Assembly (NCBI GenBank): GCA_019162745.1 | Contig: JAFLLC010000230.1 | Location: forward strand, 1 to 39,238 | Length of the DNA stretch: 39,238 nt | Direction: 5' to 3' | Origin: Deltaproteobacteria bacterium | Lineage (GTDB): Bacteria > Desulfobacterota > Desulfuromonadia > Geobacterales > Pseudopelobacteraceae | Shown here: positions 8,236 through 14,282 of the stretch, one piece after another | Numbering within the stretch: the first letter of the stretch is position 1 | Layout: every line of letters starts with the position of its first letter | The notes under the pieces: generated by a model | The model's input: only the letters and a program-made list of their open reading frames with translations | What the model was told of the DNA's origin: nothing | Databases searched by the model: none | Translations under genes and position numbers: made by a program

Positions 8236-8270
8236 CACTCCTAACTCCTCCTGTTAAGGAAGGAGGGGGA
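8236..8270. repeat. GC-rich palindrome between convergent genes, degenerate dispersed repeat
   Basis: The gap after gltX holds CTCCTCCT, a GTTA loop, and AGGAAGGAG. This is an eight-pair stem with one bulged A (8246-8266), preceded by CCACTCCTAA and followed by GGGGGACA. I remember similar 'CCTAACCCCTCCTTGTTAAGGAGG' palindromes as dispersed repeats in Geobacter-type genomes, so I read this as a degenerate copy. No T-run follows on either strand, so terminator function is uncertain. Confidence 0.5.
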
Positions 8271-8278
8271 CAAAACGC

Positions 8279-10738
8279 TTAATATACTGACCCTTTGAGC
8301 ACCCGCGACAGCTCTGCCGTCAGGTTCTTCAGACTGTACGGTTTCGGGATAAAACCGTTCAGGCCCATCCCGCTGAAGCGTTCTGAGACCTCCTGCTGAC
8401 TGAAACCGCTGGCGAGCAGAACCTTGATGTCCGGCCGGATACTGCGCAGCTCCTTTAACAGGGTGCCGCCGTCCATGCCGGGCATGACCTGATCCAGCAG
8501 TACAACGCCGATGCTGTCTCCCTCGCGGCGGAGTAGCTCCAGTGCCTCCTCACCGCTCGCTGCGGCAAGCGTTTCGTAGCCGAGCTCTTCCAGCATCGCG
8601 GTTGATACGGTACGGATCATTTCCTCATCGTCGACGACCAGAACCTTGACCGAGTGCCCGATCAGTTTTTCCTGAACAAATTCAGCCGCACTGAGCCGAT
8701 CCAATCCGGCCGGTTGGTCGTCACCAGTCGGGAAGAGAACCTCGATTGTCGTGCCGGTCCCCGGGGCACTTTCCACCAGAAAGGCCCCTTTATGGGCGCG
8801 GATGATGCCCAGAACAGCCGACATTCCCAGGCCTCGTCCGGTAAATTTTGTGGTAAAAAACGGATCAAAGAGTTTCTGTTGTGTTTCCCTGTTCATGCCA
8901 CAACCGTTGTCGCTGACTTCCATCCAGACATAGCGTCCTGCCGGTTGCTTCTCCTCCAGTCGACTGCAGTTCAAAGTGGCCTGATCAAATTCTTTCACCC
9001 CGGTCGAAAGTTTGATTCTACCTCCCCTGTCGCCGATCGCTTCGGCCGCATTTGTGATCAGGTTCATAATCACCTGCTGCAGTTGCCCTGCATCCGCCCT
9101 GATTGTCGGAATAGCATGATCAAGGCACTGTTCAAGCGATATCGACTTGGGTATGGCGGCTTCCAGCATGGCGGCGTTTTCCTCCACCAGCTTGGTCAGA
9201 TTGAGCGGTTTGATGTCGAAAAGCCCTTTACCGGAGTAGGCGAGCATCATGTGGGTCAGTTTGGCTGCACTCCGGGCCGCTTTGATAGCACGGTCGATAT
9301 TTTTTCGGGCAGGAGTCTCCTGCGGCAGCCTCATCAGTGCAAGATCAAGGTTGCCGAGCATAGCTTGGAGCAGATTGTTGAAGTCATGGGCGATACCACC
9401 GGAGAGCATGCCGAGGCTCTCCAGCTTCTGGCTATGCAGTAGTTTACGCTCCAGGTTCAGCCGCTCTTCTTCGGCTTTTTTCCAATCAGTAATGTCGCGC
9501 CCTTCGGGAACCAGAAAAACGACTGTACCTGACTGGTCTTTTACCGGTCGGAGAGAAAAGTCTATATGGCGAAGTGTCCCGTCCGGAGCCGGGTGGGTTG
9601 TCTCAAATGCGACATAAATCCCCTCTGCAGCGCTTTTTACCGCACTGCGCAGCTTTTCCTGAAGATCTTTGGAGTGTTCCCACCAGGGTGTTTCCCAGAA
9701 CGGCCTGCCGATGACATCATCTTTTCCTGCACCAATGAGTTGGAGTGCCGTGTCGTTAACATCGGTAAGCGTTCCGTTCAAATCCAGCAATCCGGCTAAA
9801 TAGTATCCCTGCTCAAAGAAAGCCTTAAACTTTTCTTCACTTGTGCGAAGGATCTGCTCCGCACTCTTCAACTCTGCCGTCTGCTTCTCTACACTGTTTT
9901 TAAGAGTACGGTTCCAGGTAAAAAGGATCAGTACCAGCAGGGAGAGTGTGGCAACGCCGACAAAAATCGGCGTGGTTAGCGAGCTGTTTCCAAGAGATGA
10001 TCCGTACCATTTTTTATCAATCTTTTTTAAATGCTCGGGTGGGATAGCCGCAAAACCGTCATCAACAATCTTCAGCAGTTCGCTGTTGCCTCTTTTGACG
10101 GCACGGTAGAATTGATTAACGTGTAGCGGGGCGGATTGTCTGAAACGGTCGGCAATGCCGTATTTATTGAGGAAATAGAGAGCCGGTGGTTTACCCATCA
10201 CAAAGACGTTTACCTTATGCTCTTTGGTGGCCTGTATGAGCGACTCAAAGCTGTCAAAAAGCTGCAGGTTTTCGACGCCATGCTCTTTGAGGACATGTAT
10301 CATGGCATCGCCGCGTTTATCCGCAACGGTAAAACCTTTAAGTGAAGCAGCGTCTGTAATTCCGCTGATATCCTTGTCAAAAAAAATCGGGACTTCGATT
10401 GTTGCGTAGGGTTTGGTAAAATCGAGCCATTCCGAGCGTTCATCCGTTTTGAAGAGGGTATCGATAACATCAAATTCACCGCTCTTCATGCCGGCAATCG
10501 CCTTGCCCCAGTCAATGGCGTGGATTTCGGCCTTGATGCCGGTCTGCTGCTCCCATAGTCGCCACTGGTCGATAAGAATGCCCTGCTGTTTGCCGGTGCT
10601 ATCCTTGAAGCTGAAGGGGGGGTAGTTGTCGTCCATGACAATCCGGATTTTGTCCGGACGTGCGGAAGAGAAAGAGGGGAGCAGGAAGGAAAGGCAGCAG
10701 GATATGAATAGAATGCGCAGGAAACCGTTAGCCGTCAT
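8279..10738 (-). CDS. Hybrid histidine kinase with periplasmic SBP sensor, PAS and receiver domains
   Basis: The 819-residue protein reads as follows: signal peptide (1-26); a type-3 periplasmic solute-binding domain (about 30-245, with DDNYPPFSFKD and FDVIDTLFKTDERSEWLDFTKPY); one membrane helix (about 256-275); a short coiled coil; a PAS domain (about 300-420); a kinase core with His451 in GGIAHDFNNLLQ; and an ATPase domain (N-box QVIMNLITNAAEA near 555-567, NGCGM and GRGLGMSAV). A receiver domain with phospho-acceptor Asp749 ends the protein. It should bind a small solute, perhaps an amino acid, in the periplasm and pass phosphate to its own receiver. No output partner is adjacent, so its target is unknown. 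It diverges from uvrB. Confidence 0.93.
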   Translation of the reverse strand: MTANGFLRILFISCCLSFLLPSFSSARPDKIRIVMDDNYPPFSFKDSTGKQQGILIDQWRLWEQQTGIKAEIHAIDWGKAIAGMKSGEFDVIDTLFKTDERSEWLDFTKPYATIEVPIFFDKDISGITDAASLKGFTVADKRGDAMIHVLKEHGVENLQLFDSFESLIQATKEHKVNVFVMGKPPALYFLNKYGIADRFRQSAPLHVNQFYRAVKRGNSELLKIVDDGFAAIPPEHLKKIDKKWYGSSLGNSSLTTPIFVGVATLSLLVLILFTWNRTLKNSVEKQTAELKSAEQILRTSEEKFKAFFEQGYYLAGLLDLNGTLTDVNDTALQLIGAGKDDVIGRPFWETPWWEHSKDLQEKLRSAVKSAAEGIYVAFETTHPAPDGTLRHIDFSLRPVKDQSGTVVFLVPEGRDITDWKKAEEERLNLERKLLHSQKLESLGMLSGGIAHDFNNLLQAMLGNLDLALMRLPQETPARKNIDRAIKAARSAAKLTHMMLAYSGKGLFDIKPLNLTKLVEENAAMLEAAIPKSISLEQCLDHAIPTIRADAGQLQQVIMNLITNAAEAIGDRGGRIKLSTGVKEFDQATLNCSRLEEKQPAGRYVWMEVSDNGCGMNRETQQKLFDPFFTTKFTGRGLGMSAVLGIIRAHKGAFLVESAPGTGTTIEVLFPTGDDQPAGLDRLSAAEFVQEKLIGHSVKVLVVDDEEMIRTVSTAMLEELGYETLAAASGEEALELLRREGDSIGVVLLDQVMPGMDGGTLLKELRSIRPDIKVLLASGFSQQEVSERFSGMGLNGFIPKPYSLKNLTAELSRVLKGSVY

Positions 10739-10836
10739 AGTTACACCTGTGATATATTTTTGCCCTCTGATGATACATTATTGAGGCATAATCCATGATA
10801 AGTCAATGTAATCCAGTTAGTTAAGAGTATTTTGAT

Positions 10837-12954
10837 ATGACAACCTTTAAACTTACCACAACCTACACCCCGCGTGGTGACCAGCCACAGGCAATCAAAG
10901 AACTGACTGAAGGAATCCTGCGCGGCGACCGCCACCAGACGCTGCTGGGGGTTACCGGATCCGGTAAAACGTTCACCGTTGCCAACGTCATCGCCCGTAC
11001 CGGTCGGCCCGCTCTGGTACTAGCGCCCAATAAAACGCTGGCGGCCCAGCTCTACGGTGAATTTAAGGAGCTTTTCCCAGATAATGCCGTCGAGTATTTT
11101 GTCTCCTACTACGATTATTACCAGCCGGAAGCGTACATCCCGACCAGTGACACCTTCATTGAAAAAGATTCCGCCATTAACGACGAGATCGACAAGATGC
11201 GCCACTCCGCCACACGCAGTCTCCTGACGCGGCGGGACGTTATCATCGTTGCCTCGGTTTCCTGCATCTACGGCATCGGCTCACCTTCGGCGTATCAGGC
11301 GATGCACATATTTTTCCATCAGGGGGAGGAGGTTGGCCGCGACGAACTGCTCAAGAAGCTGATCGAGATTCAGTACGAACGGAACGACATGGATTTCCAT
11401 CGCGGCACGTTCCGGGTGAGAGGGGATGTGATCGAGATTTTCCCCGCTTACGACAGTGACCGGGCGCTGCGGATCGAATTTTTTGGCGACGAGGTGGAGG
11501 CTATCAGCGAAATTGATCCGCTCCGCGGGATCGTGCTGCAAAAACTATCGAAGTGCTCCATCTATCCAGCTTCGCATTATGTCTCCACCCGCGAAACGCT
11601 GGAGCGCGCGGTGGGGCAGATCCGGGTCGATCTGACGGAACGGATCAGTTATTTCCGCAGTCAAAACATGCTTCTGGAGGAACAGCGCCTCGAGCAGCGC
11701 ACTCTCTATGACATCGAAATGATGGAGGAGATGGGGTTTTGTCACGGTATCGAAAATTATTCACGCTACTTCGACGGCCGGCAGACGGGTGAAGCCCCTT
11801 ATACGCTGATCGATTACTTCCCGGATGACTTCGTGCTGTTTGTGGACGAGTCGCATATCACAATACCGCAGACCGGCGCCATGTACCGGGGGGACCGCTC
11901 GCGCAAGGAGACGCTGGTCAATTACGGCTTTCGCCTGCCGGCGGCGCTTGATAACCGCCCGCTCAATTTTCAGGAGTTCCAGGCCCGCATCCGGCAGGTG
12001 GTCTATGTCTCTGCGACTCCGGCCGATTATGAGCTTGAAGCGAGCGGCGGTGTGTTTGTCGAGCAGGTCATCCGGCCGACCGGACTGGTTGATCCGGTTA
12101 TCGAGGTGCGGCCGGTAACGGCGGGAAAGCAAATCCCCCTAAATCCCCCTTTCTCAAAGGGGGACTTGACTTCTTCTCTCGTAGAAATGGAGAGATTATC
12201 TCCCCCCTTTATGAAAGGGGGGTCGGGGGGGATTTCGGTTGGCCAGGTGGACGACCTCCTTCATGAAGTCCGCGAGGTCGTTGCCCGTGGCGAGCGGGTG
12301 CTGATAACGACACTGACCAAGCGGATGTCCGAAGAGCTGACCAACTATTACCGTGAGTTGGGGGTGCGGATAAAATATCTCCATTCTGATATCGTCACCA
12401 TCGAGCGGATGCAGATCATCCGTGACCTGCGCTTGGGGGAATTCGACGTGCTGGTCGGGATCAACCTGCTGCGGGAAGGGCTGGATCTGCCGGAGGTTTC
12501 TCTGGTCGCCATTCTTGATGCCGACAAGGAGGGTTTTCTCCGTTCGCAGCGGTCACTCATCCAGACCTGCGGCCGCGCCGCCCGCAATATCAATGGCCGG
12601 GTGCTGATGTACGGCGACAGCGTGACCCGCTCCATGCAGGCGTGTATCGATGAAACCGGGCGCCGCCGGATCAGGCAGCTGGCCTACAATGAAGAGTACG
12701 GCATCACCCCTGAAACGGTTAAGAAAGGGCTGCGCAGCATTCTGGAGTCGATTGAGGAGAAGGATTATGTCACACAGCCGACCGGAGTAGGCGAGACTGG
12801 TGAGGAATATATCGCACCAAAAGAGATCCCTAAGCTGGTAAAGAAGCTGCGCAAGGAGATGCTGGCGGCGGCAAAAGATTTGAACTTCGAGAAGGCGGCC
12901 GGGTTGCGTGACCGGGTGAAAAAACTGGAAGAGAGGGAGCTGGCGTTGCGTTAA
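10837..12954 (+). CDS. uvrB: Excinuclease ABC subunit UvrB with in-frame repeat-derived insertion
   Basis: UvrB is the damage-verifying helicase-like subunit of nucleotide excision repair, working with UvrA and UvrC. The Walker A motif GVTGSGKT (38-45), the beta-hairpin region around [12 protein letters not shown] (about 92-103), VDESH and [10 protein letters not shown] are present. So are [41 protein letters not shown] and QTCGRAARN, and the C-terminal UVR motif [22 protein letters not shown]. The length of 705 exceeds the usual 660-675. The excess is about 40 residues between EVRPVT and GQVDDLL (about residues 429-468), encoded by a palindromic repeat (see 12131-12235). All later motifs stay in frame, so the gene looks functional. 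The Shine-Dalgarno sequence is weak. Confidence 0.97.
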   Translation: MTTFKLTTTYTPRGDQPQAIKELTEGILRGDRHQTLLGVTGSGKTFTVANVIARTGRPALVLAPNKTLAAQLYGEFKELFPDNAVEYFVSYYDYYQPEAYIPTSDTFIEKDSAINDEIDKMRHSATRSLLTRRDVIIVASVSCIYGIGSPSAYQAMHIFFHQGEEVGRDELLKKLIEIQYERNDMDFHRGTFRVRGDVIEIFPAYDSDRALRIEFFGDEVEAISEIDPLRGIVLQKLSKCSIYPASHYVSTRETLERAVGQIRVDLTERISYFRSQNMLLEEQRLEQRTLYDIEMMEEMGFCHGIENYSRYFDGRQTGEAPYTLIDYFPDDFVLFVDESHITIPQTGAMYRGDRSRKETLVNYGFRLPAALDNRPLNFQEFQARIRQVVYVSATPADYELEASGGVFVEQVIRPTGLVDPVIEVRPVTAGKQIPLNPPFSKGDLTSSLVEMERLSPPFMKGGSGGISVGQVDDLLHEVREVVARGERVLITTLTKRMSEELTNYYRELGVRIKYLHSDIVTIERMQIIRDLRLGEFDVLVGINLLREGLDLPEVSLVAILDADKEGFLRSQRSLIQTCGRAARNINGRVLMYGDSVTRSMQACIDETGRRRIRQLAYNEEYGITPETVKKGLRSILESIEEKDYVTQPTGVGETGEEYIAPKEIPKLVKKLRKEMLAAAKDLNFEKAAGLRDRVKKLEERELALR
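12131..12235 (+). repeat. Double-palindrome repeat element inserted in frame in uvrB
   Basis: The 105-bp segment starts with AAATCCCCCT and ends with GGGGGGATTT, an inverted pair. Inside are two perfect hairpins: CCCCCTTT-CTC-AAAGGGGG (12145-12163) and C6TTT-ATG-AAAG6 (12202-12222). The length is exactly 35 codons and the uvrB frame has no stop, so it is translated as [11 protein letters not shown]...[14 protein letters not shown]. The same architecture, with an identical second hairpin, recurs at 25023-25100 outside any gene. That shows it is a dispersed element rather than native uvrB sequence. Confidence 0.92.
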
Positions 12955-12955
12955 C

Positions 12956-12991
12956 AAAATGAGGGTAACGCAACAGCGTTACCCTCATTTT
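12956..12991. terminator. Bidirectional intrinsic terminator between uvrB and the cytochrome gene
   Basis: A perfect 16-bp stem (12956-12971 with 12976-12991) closes a four-base AACA loop. It begins with AAAAT and ends with ATTTT, so each strand presents a GC-rich hairpin followed by T residues. It should end both the uvrB transcript and the convergent cytochrome transcript. Confidence 0.88.
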
Positions 12992-13023
12992 AAATCGTTA
13001 TTAGCGGATAAAGATCCCGCAGC

Positions 13024-13302
13024 TTATTTCTTGTGACAATCCTTGCAGCCGACCGGTCCCTTTTTCATTTCTTTATGACAGCCAGTACAGGTCTTGTGAG
13101 CCCAATCCTTGTTCATTTCGGCAATCTTGCCGGGAGCGCCAGTATGGCACTTTTTACAGTTTTTAAGCATGGCAATATGTTTTGCGTGTGGAAAGGTGAC
13201 CTTGCCGAACGAGGCTGGCAACTCAATTACGTCGGCTGCTAAGGCTGCTCCAGCAAAAGCGGTGACGGCAAACATGGCTACTACGGCGCTGATTTTTTTC
13301 AT
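13024..13302 (-). CDS. Periplasmic triheme cytochrome c7 (PpcA family)
   Basis: This is a 92-residue secreted cytochrome. After a signal peptide (about residues 1-22, ending ALA) come three CXXCH haem-binding motifs: CKKCH, CTGCH and CKDCH. Distal histidines sit in TFPHAKH and WAHKTC. The small size, three haems and the ending EMKKGPVGCKDCHKK closely resemble PpcA-E of Geobacter. Those proteins carry electrons through the periplasm from inner-membrane oxidoreductases to outer-membrane conduits during metal or electrode respiration. I chose the ATG at 13302, which has AAGGAG seven bases upstream; the frame is open 25 codons further back but those codons do not fit. Which ppc paralogue it is cannot be decided here. 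Confidence 0.93.
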   Translation of the reverse strand: MKKISAVVAMFAVTAFAGAALAADVIELPASFGKVTFPHAKHIAMLKNCKKCHTGAPGKIAEMNKDWAHKTCTGCHKEMKKGPVGCKDCHKK

Positions 13303-13348
13303 TTGATTTCTCCTTTGTTGGTTTGTCGTGCATAAAAATATGGAGAAA

Positions 13349-13377
13349 AGCATACACTTAATATTGCTATTATTCAA
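13349..13377 (-). promoter_or_regulatory. Candidate sigma-70-type promoter of the triheme cytochrome gene
   Basis: On the minus strand TTGAAT (13377-13372) and TATGCT (13354-13349) are separated by 17 bases. Initiation near 13342 would give a leader of about 40 nt containing the AAGGAG site. This is a by-eye call. Confidence 0.5.
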
Positions 13378-13685
13378 GGTCGATTAACCTTCAGCATATT
13401 GAATGCCAATGTGCAAGCCCGAGTGGAATCGCTTGAATCCATTGAGTAATGTTTTTTGGCGTGCTAAAAAAAGTGCATTTAAATACCGCAGATGAGGCAG
13501 CGGTGATATCATCCTGAGTGGTTGACGGGTTGAAAGAGCTTGCCATGTAGAGTATCTATAAGTAAGTTAGAAACTCTTTGCCACGGTATTTGGCAGGGAA
13601 TGTTTCTCGCTAGTCACCTGCCCTGCTTTTCAGGGGCGAGCAGAGCTACGGAAGTAGAAAATCAAAGCAGGGGGGACACGCCGAT
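13378..13685 (+). promoter_or_regulatory. Divergent intergenic region with a structured leader before gspG
   Basis: These 308 bases contain no credible gene. A weak promoter candidate, TTGACG (13522-13527) with ATGTAG 17 bases on (13545-13550), would leave a leader of about 125 nt. The leader holds several dyads: TGCC...GGCA (13569-13584), CTCGC (13606-13610) with GCGAG (13636-13640), and inside that CCCTG-CTTTT-CAGGG (13621-13635). The segment after them (13634-13650, GGGGCGAGCAGAGCTACGG) faintly recalls the core of GEMM-I riboswitches, but the conserved elements are incomplete. The ribosome-binding site is the AGGGGGG run about nine bases before the gspG ATG. Confidence 0.4.
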
Positions 13686-14126
13686 ATGAAGCATGTAAAC
13701 AATAATAAAGGATTTACCCTGATTGAGATCATGGTCGTGATCGTCATACTAGCGCTTTTGGCGGCGCTGGTCGGCCCAAAGCTGATGGGGCGCACGGATG
13801 ATGCCAAGATTACCGACGCGCGGGTACAGATCAAAAACCTCGAGACGGCTCTCAAGCTTTACAAACTTGATAACGGCAGTTATCCGACCACGGAGCAGGG
13901 GCTGGGGGCGCTGGTTACCAAGCCTACCGTCGGTGTGATCCCAAAAAGCTTCAAGGATGGTGGCTATCTGGAGAGCAGCAAGATTCCCAAGGACCCGTGG
14001 GGCAACGAATACCTGTACCTCTCCCCCGGTGAACATGGTGACTACGACATATTTACCTACGGTTCAGACGGCACCAAGGGGGGTGAAGGGAAGGATATCG
14101 ATATCACCAGTTGGGATACGAAATAG
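13686..14126 (+). CDS. gspG: Type II secretion major pseudopilin GspG-like protein
   Basis: The 146-residue protein begins with a type III (prepilin) signal. The cleavage site is NNNKG|FTLIEIMVVIVI, with Phe+1 and the conserved Glu+5, followed by the hydrophobic N-terminal helix. The rest matches the GspG globular domain: LETALKLYKLDNGSYPTTEQGLGALV and IPKDPWGNEYLYLSPGEHGDYDIFTYGSDG, a region that binds calcium in this family. GspG polymerises into the periplasmic pseudopilus that drives type II secretion. No other gsp gene is nearby, so it is an orphan copy. In Geobacter an OxpG pseudopilin is needed for insoluble Fe(III) oxide reduction; equating this protein with OxpG is inference. Confidence 0.9.
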   Translation: MKHVNNNKGFTLIEIMVVIVILALLAALVGPKLMGRTDDAKITDARVQIKNLETALKLYKLDNGSYPTTEQGLGALVTKPTVGVIPKSFKDGGYLESSKIPKDPWGNEYLYLSPGEHGDYDIFTYGSDGTKGGEGKDIDITSWDTK

Positions 14127-14282
14127 GAAAATATTTTTCACAATATAGTTGATATTTTATAAATATAAGCTATAAATATGACCTGCTGCCTTAAGCTCTA
14201 AGCTGTTATATTTATTATAAATAAAATGTTTTTAGTCCCTGTAGTGCAGACGTTACTATTCTACGAACAAGGAGATGGTACT
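14127..14282 (+). promoter_or_regulatory. AT-rich spacer with candidate ppdK promoter
   Basis: This 156-bp gap is far more AT-rich than its surroundings, especially 14128-14228. TTGATA (14149-14154) followed after 16 bases by TATAAA (14171-14176) is a plausible promoter, giving a leader of about 100 nt. An AAGGAG ribosome-binding site lies just before the ppdK ATG. I see no strong terminator for gspG, so some readthrough into ppdK is possible. Confidence 0.45.

Noticed and set aside
12131-12235. A CRISPR-like or transposon-end interpretation of the uvrB element
   Set aside because: There are no regularly spaced identical repeats with spacers and no transposase or clear target-site duplication. 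Two nested hairpins with inverted ends fit a small palindromic repeat better.
13569-13620. Possible sigma-54 promoter (TTGGCAGGGAATGTTTCT) before gspG
   Set aside because: The GG and GC elements do not fall at the required 12-base spacing and the -12 element lacks GC.
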